Shown here: positions 1-9,100 of the stretch, piece after piece
How the letters are laid out: each line of letters begins with the position of its first letter
How positions within the stretch are numbered: position 1 is the stretch's first letter
NCBI RefSeq assembly: GCF_001653235.2
Contig: NW_019154043.1
Coordinates: 186,001-250,000 of the forward strand
DNA: 64,000 nt
Reading direction: 5' to 3'
Source: Pochonia chlamydosporia 170
Lineage: Eukaryota; Ascomycota; Sordariomycetes; Hypocreales; Clavicipitaceae
Made by a program: the position numbers and the translations under genes
Notes under the pieces: model-generated
What the model saw: the letters and a program-made list of their open reading frames with translations, nothing else
Database searches by the model: none
What the model was told of the DNA's origin: nothing

Positions 1-207
1 TTGTCAAAATTGTAAAACCGCTTGTGATGTATCTGGCGACAGCGGAAGTGCGAGAATATTCGTGGATTTTATAAAAAGAGTCTCATTTACGATGGCATGG
101 CTCAATTGAACAAGTCGGTCAACTAAACTCACTCACCTCTCAAGCTATTCTATAAGCCATCTCCCAAAGTCAAAAACATTCCATACATATCACTTTCTTA
201 ATACCCA
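1..207 (+). promoter_or_regulatory. Promoter region of the SDR gene (truncated by window edge)
   Basis: The stretch holds a TATA-like sequence (about 69-78) and a pyrimidine-rich leader just before the ATG at 208. I found no TCG-N5-CGR site in it, unlike several other promoters of the cluster. Part of the promoter may lie outside the window. Confidence 0.4.
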
Positions 208-1002
208 ATGGCTGTTGAAAAGTACATCCCCGGTCGCCTTGATGGCAAAGTAGCCCTCGTCACTGGCTCAGGGCGTGGTATTGGTGCGGCCATTGCTGTT
301 CAGCTTGGCAAGCTGGGCGCCAAAGTAGTTGTCAACTACTCTGCCTCTGCCACTCACGCCGAAAAGGTCGTAGCGGAGATCAAGGCCAATGGCTCTGACT
401 CTATCGCCATCAAGGCTGATATCCGCGATGTATCTCAGACTGCCAAGCTCTTCGATGAGGCGGTCGCACATTTCGGCCAGCTGGATATTGCCGTCAGCAA
501 CGCCGGTGTCGTCAGCTTCGGACATCTCAAGGATGTCACCGAAGACGAATTCGATCGTGTCTTCAGCCTCAATACCCGTGGGCAGTTTTTCGTCGCGCGA
601 GAGGCCTACCGCGTGCTAGGAGAAGGCGGCAGAATTATTCTCACCTCCTCCAACACATCCCGCGACTTTAGTGTTCCCAAGCACTCTCTCTACTCTGCCT
701 CCAAGGGTGCTATCGACTCTTTCGTCCGAATCCTCTCAAAGGACTGCGGAGACAAGAAGATTACTATCAACGCGGTTGCTCCTGGTGGTACCGTCACCGA
801 CATGTTCCACGATGTGTCACACCACTATATCCCCAATGGCGAAAAGTACACGGCGGAAGAGATGCAGATGGCTGCCTTTGCATCTCCTCTTCACCGCAAC
901 GGATTTCCTCAGGATGTTGCTAATGTTGTTGGATTCCTTGTCAGCAAGGAGGCTGAGTGGGTGAATGGAAAGACCTTGACTCTTGATGGTGGTGCTGCTT
1001 GA
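208..1002 (+). CDS. SDR reductase, tetrahydroxynaphthalene/versicolorin reductase type (MdpC-like)
   Basis: Single exon, 264 aa, the usual length for classical short-chain dehydrogenases. The cofactor motif TGSGRGIG is at residues 19-26, NAG at 98-100, and the catalytic serine, tyrosine and lysine at about S147/S148, Y162 and K166. The protein resembles naphthol and versicolorin reductases (NADPH-dependent). In anthraquinone clusters MdpC-type members reduce the emodin hydroquinone so that a hydroxyl can be removed afterwards. The substrate here is inferred from the cluster. It is convergent with the NmrA-like gene. A TATA-like stretch lies at about 69-78. The window starts 207 bp upstream, so the cluster may extend further left. 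The family is certain; the emodin role is a reasonable inference. Confidence 0.88.
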   Translation: MAVEKYIPGRLDGKVALVTGSGRGIGAAIAVQLGKLGAKVVVNYSASATHAEKVVAEIKANGSDSIAIKADIRDVSQTAKLFDEAVAHFGQLDIAVSNAGVVSFGHLKDVTEDEFDRVFSLNTRGQFFVAREAYRVLGEGGRIILTSSNTSRDFSVPKHSLYSASKGAIDSFVRILSKDCGDKKITINAVAPGGTVTDMFHDVSHHYIPNGEKYTAEEMQMAAFASPLHRNGFPQDVANVVGFLVSKEAEWVNGKTLTLDGGAA

Positions 1003-1465
1003 GGGACATGATTACTGCATGCTGGTATAGTAAGAAATTTAGAAATACTGCTGGTTGATAGAATTGAATGATAGTGAGTAATTATAGAATTCTTTGACAG
1101 AAACTTCGCCTCTTAAGGCACATTTAAGTTTGTGATCAGAGTGTAAAGTGATAAGGATCATATGGATTCCTTTCGCCCCGAGATAAAAGTGAGACTTACG
1201 GTACGACATTGGCACCGTCTTTATAAACGACGAGCCAACCCGTAGGTCGATTCATATTTAGTGCAATTAGGCATGGATGAGTCCCCAGTATCCGTGCCAG
1301 TAGACGGTCTGGCCGGTCCAGTGCTGTCCCTCAATATACCGCCTGTCGCAGGAACTTCTAAAAGGTGATGGAGACGTACGCATGAATGAGCATGTGCTTT
1401 ACAACAATCTATAATATACGTTATGTAATGCAATTATATAAATGATACTCTATAGAATTCGACAT
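1003..1465. other. Convergent 3' intergenic region
   Basis: AT-rich spacer between the stop of the SDR and the stop of the NmrA-like gene. It should hold both 3' ends. I see no coding similarity or repeat in it. Confidence 0.4.
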
Positions 1466-2275
1466 TTATTTTGGTCCAGTGCCAACAGGAAGATACGGAT
1501 GCAGAAAAGGAAACGTGTGCCTGATCAATCCCATGAAAATACACCATATCGTTCCACTGGGAAACTTTGCATTCCCATTCGTATTCACAACGCTCACACT
1601 CTTATTACTGTACATCCCCCTATTATCATCAGCGGCCTCAATCATCGCAGCCGCCAAGTCAAGGTAGGACAAGGGGCTAGTTTCGTCCGTGAGACTGATG
1701 GCGTGGCCGCGTTGCACATCAATAGACAAAGCTCCTGGTTTGAAGTAAATCGACGTAAGCCAGTCTTCCTGCTGCTTGAGAAGCTCTTCAGTCTCGATCA
1801 AATCCTTGTAAACATAAGATGCGGAGCGATACAGAATTTGTCGCAGCACATATGGCACGTGGCGAGAAAACTGGTCGTCGATAGTGGCGGATGAAAGAAG
1901 GATAAGCTTTGGCAGCGACTCCGTCCGTCCGTTATGCTTAGCAACTTCTCTAATTCTCTGCAGCGCCTCGATGACGGATAGAGCGGTGTCTTTTGCCAGG
2001 CTGCAGCCAGGAATGTTATCGTTTGTTGAAACAACAAGGAAAACGGTGCGGCAGCCGCGAATACAAGACGCCAGGAGCTCGACATCGTGAATGCTGCCTT
2101 CAAAAATACCTATCTGGCCTCCGTCTTTAAGATCGGGGAACAAGCCAAGGAGCTTGGCCCGACTGCGACAGTAGGCGTTGACTTGGACATTAGATTCCCG
2201 TAGCAAGTTGTTGATAAGTGCTGTGCCACAGTTGCCCGTTGAACCAAGAACAGCATATTTTCGTGGTGTTGTCAT
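1466..2275 (-). CDS. NmrA-like NAD(P)-binding oxidoreductase (possibly MdpK-like)
   Basis: Single exon, 269 aa. The N-terminus carries a Rossmann motif GSTGNCG at residues 11-17 directly after the first beta strand, as in NmrA/atypical SDR proteins such as isoflavone reductase relatives. There is no clear YxxxK pair, so it may be either a reductase or a redox sensor. Anthraquinone clusters of the mdp/cla type carry an oxidoreductase of this kind besides the MdpC-type SDR, which makes a tailoring role plausible. The promoter contains the motif TCGGCATTCGG, about 200 bp upstream, nearly the same as the one in the EthD/DUF1772 promoter. This supports co-regulation. The biochemical role is inferred, not visible. 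Confidence 0.8.
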   Translation of the reverse strand: MTTPRKYAVLGSTGNCGTALINNLLRESNVQVNAYCRSRAKLLGLFPDLKDGGQIGIFEGSIHDVELLASCIRGCRTVFLVVSTNDNIPGCSLAKDTALSVIEALQRIREVAKHNGRTESLPKLILLSSATIDDQFSRHVPYVLRQILYRSASYVYKDLIETEELLKQQEDWLTSIYFKPGALSIDVQRGHAISLTDETSPLSYLDLAAAMIEAADDNRGMYSNKSVSVVNTNGNAKFPSGTIWCIFMGLIRHTFPFLHPYLPVGTGPK

Positions 2276-2827
2276 GTTGGCCCAGGGAGAAATTCGCTTA
2301 GATGATGATGCTGCATGGACTAGACGCTAATGGAAATCTAACTTCTTCGGCACTGCCGCTGACTGTTTTGTGGCTTTTATGGGAAAAACATATGGACAGG
2401 GTGAGTACAAAGGGAGTTGTTGGACGGCATATGTAGCGGTTGCTAATCTTTGCGACCCGATCGGCTCATTAGTTTATCGGCATTCGGGACATAGCGATAT
2501 GTTCGCAAGCCTGTAAGCCCGAGGTGCATACCCAAATGTTCAGATGGCGTGAAGAAGTACATGACCATGTGCAGTTACGGTTATCCAGGAAACGGCAATA
2601 ACCCTATTTCATATCCAATTATTCTACCGCCCGTCCAAGTGATCATTATCGATGAAGCGGATGCATCGCCTTAAGTCCCCTAGCGAACAGACGGTATGCA
2701 CCATACACGAATTTTGCGTGGTCACAGTTTGAATCCAGTCTCAGTACTGCATATTCGAGTACAGTAGCACCAATAAGACATTCATATTCCGTAGTTACTC
2801 TATAGGCTGCAAAGTTCCAAGCACAGC
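2276..2827 (-). promoter_or_regulatory. Promoter region of the NmrA-like gene
   Basis: About 550 bp between the NmrA-like start and the 3' end of the SnoaL-like gene. The only structured element I recognise is the TCG-N5-CGG site listed separately. No coding sequence is supported. Confidence 0.4.
2477..2487 (+). promoter_or_regulatory. Putative AflR-type binding site TCGGCATTCGG
   Basis: The sequence fits TCG-N5-CGR and differs in one base from the site at 4546-4556 (minus strand). It lies 202 bp upstream of the NmrA-like ATG. AflR-family Zn2Cys6 proteins bind TCG-N5-CGA/G half-site pairs, and two such proteins are encoded in this window. Confidence 0.45.
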
Positions 2828-3374
2828 TCAAGCATGCGCTGGTTTCCCGCTCTCCATCAAATGCTGCTGGAACTTGGGGAAGAAGTGTCGAAAGAATGCA
2901 GTATCTACCATTTCTTCCAGCCTTGTTATTTTCGTCCCATCCTCACTAAATGATGTAAAAACAGAGTACTCATTTGTCCATTTTTCACCCGCCACCGGCG
3001 TATCTGCCTCAGCAATTGCATATACGGCAGCAGAGCCACGCGAAGTATCATGAACAATTTCTCGAATATCCAACTGTAGGGATTGTCAGATGACTCAGAC
3101 GGCTTTAATATGAATGTAACATTGAGTATCAAACCTTCCAGTTTGTTAGCTTCGAGGAGAGAATATTGTTCATAATAGCAGCTTCGGTTCGTGATTTGGC
3201 CGGTAACTGCAGCGACAATGGCAGAACTCGTTGCTTGAAGTCATCAGACCATAGTGCAGTGATGTCTTCAGCTCTCTGTTCCTTCCAGGCGAGGAGGAAC
3301 TTGTTGAGAGTTTCTTCTTGCACTTTTGCGATTGCCATTGGGTCAGGCGTTGGTCTCCAAAGATACGGCGACAT
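2828..3374 (-). CDS. SnoaL/NTF2-like small protein, candidate dehydratase or cyclase
   Basis: Two exons on the minus strand, 3374-3135 and 3073-2828, with a 61-nt intron; the join is in phase 0 (NWK|LDI) and gives 161 aa. Length and pattern fit the NTF2-like alpha+beta barrel: a helical start (KVQEETLNKFLLAWKEQ), a middle with ALWSDDF, and a C-terminal sheet region with YSVFTSFSEDG and ITRLEEMVD. Proteins of this fold in fungal polyketide clusters include scytalone-dehydratase-like and cyclase-like enzymes. Next to an MdpC-type SDR the likeliest task is water elimination from a reduced anthraquinone. No catalytic residues can be assigned by eye. The donor (GTTTGA) is weak. Confidence 0.72.
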
Positions 3375-3847
3375 TTAGGCGCGGTCAAAGCACGAACAGT
3401 ATGAACTTGATGAAAAAAGCCGTTCTTCGTCTTAGGAGAGTATTTAGCATAGTGATACATTTTATTCCAGGCGGAGAGGTCTAGGCCATTTTGTCTCCCG
3501 GGATAGGATCACTGGAGTTCGGGGGATCTACAATTACCCCGACGTGGCTCAGGAATTTCGGAAAGTTGGGGCTCCCAGACCAGTATTGGCGCCAAGCTTG
3601 CCCATTCATGGGTAATGTGACCATTTCTGCACGCACCTGAGTGCTCATTCATTTGATAAGTGAGCTCTCATTATTGATGTGTAGTGCAATTCATCTGCCC
3701 TGACAAAGCTTATCGAATGACTCTGCGAGGGACCACTGATCACATTTCACGAAACAAGGTCGAGCTATCGTACGAGTAACGTTATTACTCCTAGGATCAC
3801 ATGCGCAGACTCTTCAATAATATATGGTGTCCCATTGTATTGAGGCT
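3375..3847. other. Intergenic region: SnoaL promoter and EthD 3' end
   Basis: Noncoding by frame. It contains an inverted repeat with arms TCGGGG (3519-3524) and CCCCGA (3537-3542), about 145 bp upstream of the SnoaL-like ATG. This could be a binding site for a zinc-cluster protein. No TCG-N5-CGR site was found here. Confidence 0.35.
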
Positions 3848-4416
3848 CTAGCAGTCTTTAAATCCATCAACAATTTCCCCATCCCGAATAAATTCCTCAA
3901 CCCAACCAATGGTCATCCTACCGTGATCTTAGTACCGGTATCTTGAACTCGGAATTCAGTTGACTCACATGCTCCGTTTGGTGTCAGCAAACTTTTCGTG
4001 GTCGCCTACGAGGTGTTGCTTGTACCATGGATCCTGCTTCATGCGTTTATAATCCGCTACGCTCTTGAACACTACCTGACTGAAGCAGTCAAAATCCGCG
4101 ATGTTTACCATCTGTGGGTCTACAAGTAAAGACATCATTGCACGTGTGGCTGTCTGGTTGTGAATCTGTTGTATATTAATGAACACATTCATGCCTACAT
4201 ATCTCATTTGAGAGGGCTGCTCACTTGCGTCCATCTTTTGACGCCATATTTGACCATGAGATCCTTGGTCATAGGGGCCGACACATTTACCATGTGATTG
4301 CGGTAAGCCCCTTCGCTCATTCCGGATTTGCGGTAGCCGCAAATTGTGAGGCAGAGAAACTTGTTGTTTTCGGAGCCATTCAGGGCTGGGATCTCTGGAT
4401 CTTGAACAGGGTTCAT
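3848..4416 (-). CDS. EthD-domain protein, putative atrochrysone carboxylic acid decarboxylase
   Basis: Three exons on the minus strand: 4416-4225, 4165-3969 and 3917-3848, with introns of 59 and 51 nt; 152 aa. The last, 70-nt exon starts after a strong GTGAGT donor and adds [13 protein letters not shown], which keeps the frame to a TAG. EthD features are the N-terminal strand [11 protein letters not shown], the phrase [12 protein letters not shown], and near the end [13 protein letters not shown]. In geodin, monodictyphenone and pestheic-acid type clusters the EthD protein removes the carboxyl group of atrochrysone carboxylic acid, leading to emodin anthrone. It is divergent from the DUF1772 anthrone oxygenase, so the two consecutive steps share a 295-bp promoter. 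Stopping at the second exon would lose the conserved C-terminus. Confidence 0.85.
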
Positions 4417-4711
4417 GTTGGTGGATAAGAAAACGAATAAGATTACCGGAAGTTAGGGCGTGGTTTCGTGACTGTTGAACTGATGTATTCGTATGGAAGC
4501 ATATGAAGGAGATGAGTGAGAAACTTATAATTCGTGGCAAATGACCCGAACGCCGAGTGGTGGACCATCTGTTCGGCAGATATGCATGTTGCTCTTACGG
4601 GATATAATGGTGTGCAACCACCCTGACAAAAGGAACAAGTTGGGTTGTCGAGTCCCAGGTTCATCTTTAACTTCACATTTTCGAGCAATATTCGAGCGCA
4701 CGAAAGTATTC
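4417..4711. promoter_or_regulatory. Shared bidirectional promoter, EthD and DUF1772 genes
   Basis: 295 bp separate the divergent start codons. One TCG-N5-CGG site (4546-4556, minus strand) lies near the middle, 130 bp from the EthD ATG and 156 bp from the DUF1772 ATG, so a single factor could drive both genes. Confidence 0.5.
4546..4556 (-). promoter_or_regulatory. Putative AflR-type binding site TCGGCGTTCGG
   Basis: Read on the minus strand this is TCG-N5-CGG and matches the site before the NmrA-like gene at 10 of 11 positions. It sits between two divergent pathway genes. Confidence 0.48.
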
Positions 4712-5302
4712 ATGATGGCTTCAAAGGGAAATGCCGACAATGTGGCCAATAAGGCAAATTCTGTACTTCCCGCGACGGCAGTCATATCTGGCTCATTTCT
4801 TTCAGGTAAGTTCAAATATCTACCTGAACCACAACTACTAGATTGCAGTCGTATTTCTAAATCGTCGTGTCTAGGAGCAATGATGAGTTTGTCTGCATTC
4901 GTGATTCCGGTACTACTAGACACAAACGCATCGCCTGCGCATATCGTTCGCCAATGGGTGCGATTATATCATTACGGACACATTTATCTACCGGCATTAT
5001 GCATTGCTACCTGTGGGATATACGGTATCAGCGCTTATCAGCGAGCTCGCAATAGCCGCAACTGGCGACAGTATGCGTTTGCGGCCTTGTCGACGATATC
5101 TATGGTGCCTTTCACTTGGATCATTATGACTCCGACTAACAACATCCTATTTGCACTTGATAAATCGACATCGGCCATTGACCTTAGCTACGTCAGGGGT
5201 CTGGTTGTTAAGTGGGCATGGATGCATGTTACAAGATCATTCACCCCTTTGCTTGGAGCGTACCTGGGTTTTGCACACCTTCTGCAAGAACAGCGTGTTT
5301 AG
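4712..5302 (+). CDS. DUF1772 membrane protein, putative anthrone oxygenase
   Basis: Two exons, 4712-4805 and 4875-5302, 173 aa. The 69-nt intron (GTAAGT donor, CTAG acceptor) is a multiple of three and open in frame; removing it gives FLSGAMMSLSAFVIPVLLD, a continuous first membrane helix. Four hydrophobic segments can be seen (about residues 18-46, 70-88, 101-118 and 150-168). The phrase TWIIMTPTNN before the last pair of helices is typical of this family. HypC, GedH and TpcL type members oxidise emodin anthrone, or norsolorinic acid anthrone, to the quinone. The start could be either of two adjacent ATGs (4712 or 4715). Translation further upstream in the same frame lacks similarity and is rejected. 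Confidence 0.87.
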   Translation: MMASKGNADNVANKANSVLPATAVISGSFLSGKFKYLPEPQLLDCSRISKSSCLGAMMSLSAFVIPVLLDTNASPAHIVRQWVRLYHYGHIYLPALCIATCGIYGISAYQRARNSRNWRQYAFAALSTISMVPFTWIIMTPTNNILFALDKSTSAIDLSYVRGLVVKWAWMHVTRSFTPLLGAYLGFAHLLQEQRV

Positions 5303-6137
5303 CTTTAACGGAGCGTCATGGCATGCTGGCTACATATCCGGGATATGTGGGGAGCAACTAAGGCTTAGTTTACTTTTTGGAATAGGCTATGCAAAAATTG
5401 CTCAAATTTACCCCAGGTTATCTGGGCAATTATTCCGATGTTTCATACTAATGTGACAGTGTAACGAAGTTGAAGCATGTCCCCATGACCACTGAGTCGC
5501 CCGTTCCCCTTCCATACGTTCTCCGTCACGATTCCTCATTTACTTCGGCCCTGAAATGTAACAAAACCCGCACATCAAAGTTCAGCCACTGCAAATTAGG
5601 TTAGAGGGGATTCCGATGTATGCCACGTGGTCTTTGAATCGGGAGATTATCTTTAAAGATTCTCATCGGGCTAATAAGCCCAATAACCCGAACTCCAACA
5701 GGATCGATGTGCTGGGCAACTGGGACCTGGATCTTACCCTTGTTAGATCCATGTTGTCTTACAGACCCCCCGCCATCCGCTGACAAGCCTCGCAAACAAC
5801 CCGATCCCAGGCCCGAACCAAACACATCATCGACCTCTTCCAAGACGTCGTCTGACTGGCGAATCGGGCTGCCGTATATTTTTTTGGGAAGAATTAGGTA
5901 GGACGATACGTCGTCATTTATCACGAGTTTATAGTCATGTCGTAAGTGAAATCAAGTATATTGTCTCTACGGCAAGGGAAAAGTTCATCACACACAACAA
6001 ACCAAAGCTGATCAATAGTTGGCAAACATCTAGTTCCCAGGACATACAAAAGAAATGTACTGTATAATGAACAAATGAAAAAGTTGTAAAAAAACGCAAA
6101 CAAGATAAAACAAAGCTCATAAATGAACGAGACAAAT
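5303..6137. other. Convergent intergenic region between DUF1772 gene and PKS
   Basis: About 830 bp holding the 3' ends of both genes. Short open frames here show no family features. The part next to the PKS stop is AT-rich. Confidence 0.4.
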
Positions 6138-9100
6138 TTATCCGTAATACTCGTCTAGCCATTTTCGCAAATCGCCAATTGTAGGGTAATCCAGGAAAAG
6201 TGATCCGCCAACCTTCACATCGAGCTCCAGTCTAAACTTCTCAACAATAACAAGAGACATGAGACTATCGACACCCAAGTCGCTGAAACTGGCGTCATCC
6301 TCCAGATCGGAAATTTCGAGGCCGGCCTCGTTTGCGATCAGTTGGAGGGCCTTGTCCGCGACGCTATCACCTCCCGTTGCCTTCGCCTTCGGCTCGGCTG
6401 GCGCTGCCGTAGGGTGAACTTCCGGCGCCGGAGTTGGGCTGGGAGTAGTCGCCTTTTGAGTTTCAATATTGATGTCCTTGTTGGATGTGACCGGTGTTGG
6501 CGTTGGCGGTACAACGGTGACAACCGTGGTAGCTTTCTGGGCTGTAGTAGACTGCTTGCCTTCAATATTCGCTGCCTTGTCAGGAGGTGAGAAGAATCGA
6601 GTGAGAAGGATTCGAGGATAGCTGTGGAATTCAATTCCTTCAACCAGGCCAACAATCACATTATCCTGCATGATGTAGACATCGCCAAAGAAGGCGGTGG
6701 GATCTTCCGGTGTAGGGATCATCTTGACGTAAGAACGGTATTTGGCGCCAGCAACGAGAGGCTTAGCAAAACGCATTCCATTCCAACCTGGCGTCACGCA
6801 GTAGTTCTTCTTGGTATCCATGGCATCGGAGCAGTTCATGATAAAACCGGCCAAGTGGGCGACGCTGTCAATGAAGTAGGGCGCAACAGTCCACACACCG
6901 CTCTCTTTCGTGGTGAGTTGAACGTCTGCGAAGCCTTCGAGCTCGTGCATGACAACAGATTGCATTCCGCGATATTTTTCTGCGTAATCTACCAGATTGG
7001 CGCCAAAGATGTTGTATGCCATATTACGCGAGAAGCGATTCGCTTTGCCTTCCACAGCAAGACGTTCCAGAGCTTCGATGCGGCTGGAAACAAGGTGCGC
7101 CATGGGGCTCCAAGATGAGAGCCACTCAGCCGAGTTGCCATAGACGATATTTGCAGTGGCAAATGGCTCATGGACGGTACCATCGTTGTCAACGTTCTGC
7201 CAAGTTAATTCAGCAATGCCAGAGTTGACATTAGCAGTGGCCACAGTCACTCGGATGAGCTGGGCGGACTTCCTGTCAGCCTTTGCGACGAGGCCCTTGG
7301 TCACGACTAGGTTGCAGACATTGATGTCGGTATTTTTTGACTTGGGAAGAAGCTTCTTGAGCAAATAACTTCCAAGGGTGTATGCAATATCGGCGTGGAT
7401 CGACTATTGCAAATTGTTAGTAAATACCAATCACAGGACGTATTTGATACACATATGGGGTTTCATACCGAAGTCACAACACCGCAGTTATTCATACGAT
7501 GTCCATCAGCAGCAGCCTGGAAATCTGGCTGCATGAGATCGGACTGCATGACAACCTTGCCGGCGGCGCCATCGAAGCTCTGCTCTATAATTTGTTGCAC
7601 AGTCGAAGTCTGGATCTCACTGCGAGGAAGGGGTTCGGCATTGACAAGAGCTTTCTCTGTAGCGTAAAAGTTGTTTCCCTTGGTCAAGCACCAGTCACCG
7701 TTATACTGTAACCAGTAGTTCTTCTCGCTCCAAGAATAGGCGGGAAGATCAAGAAGTCTGACTCTCCTCTCAAAGGGGCGGTGGAACTCATTCCAATCAA
7801 TCTTGACGCCTGCCGCGTGAAGCGCTGCCATGCTGTTGGCCAACGTTTTCCAGTTGCAGTCATCTCGGCGACTGGAGGGCACTGCGGTCCGGGTTGCTGG
7901 GATGATGGACTTGATGAAGTTGACGCAGACGGGATGAGGGCCAATTTCTACCCATATGGTGTCTTCTCCAACTGTTGCAACTTGCTGGGCAAAGTTCAGA
8001 GCGGACAAAAAGTCAACCGTTCCGCGGGTAGCCTGGCGCACGTACTTGGCGTTGAGAGTCTTGCCGTCGAATACAACCTTGCCCAACAATGGAGAGATGA
8101 CGGGCAACTTGGGTTCCTGGAATATGACACTAGTCTTGCAGATCTCCTCAAAGTCGCCCAAGATGGGATCCATTTGCTCAGAATGGAACGCAAAAGCAAC
8201 ATCCAGCCTGAAGCACTTGAAGCCCGCTTCTTCCAGAGACACGGATACGTTGTCAATCTGTTCCTTTGTGCCGCTAAGTACAGTATCAGACGGACCATTG
8301 ATGCAGGCAATGGTGTAAGTCTTTCCGGCGGAAGCGTCCGCAATTTGGGACTTGGAGGCACGGACAGCCATCATGCAATGGCTACCAGACTTGCATCTCT
8401 CCTGGAGCATTTGAGCCCGGAGACCAACCATGAAGATGGTATCACTTGCACTGGTCACACCAGCGACATGCATGGCGGCAAACTCTCCCAAGCTGTGGCC
8501 CATGACGCAATCAGGCTTGACGCCCAAAGACATCCAGTACTGAGCGAGAGCGATCTCCGAACAGACAAGTGCCAACTGAGTGACGACAGGAGAGTGAGCA
8601 TGGTCTTTCGGGTGCGAGCCGTCCAGTGCGGGAACGAATGACGGGAAGCCTTGTCGTTGAGCGAGTGAGTCGAGGCTGTCGATGTGCTCTCGGAAGGTTG
8701 GCACGTCGCGGTACAACTGGATATCCATCGACTTATACGAGGCACCTTGACCCGTGAAGGTAAAGGCAATGGGTGGAGAATCAGACTTTCCAACCGGTTT
8801 GATGGAGTCTGCCTTTTCCAGCCGAGCAGAAAGCTCTTTCTTCAGCTGGGCCAGACCCGACGCAACCACAGCAATGCGATAAGTGTGATGATACCGGCGA
8901 GCAGTCGTTGTGTAAGACAGGTCTGTAAGTCTGGCGTCCGGATTTTCATCAAGATAGCTGATCAATCGCTCAATATTGTTCGCAAGGGAAATTTTAGTTT
9001 TCGCAGAGACAGAAATGACGTGTGTCTCGCGGGGATCGGTGTCGGTAATCTCACGAGCAGGGCCTTCTTCCAGGACCATGGTTGTATTTCCGCCAGCAGC

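Noticed and set aside
7781..8641. Long open frame of 286 codons on the plus strand inside the PKS, and similar ones at 8684-9466 and 9482-10021
   Set aside because: They are antisense to KS/AT coding sequence with clear motifs; their translations have no family features.
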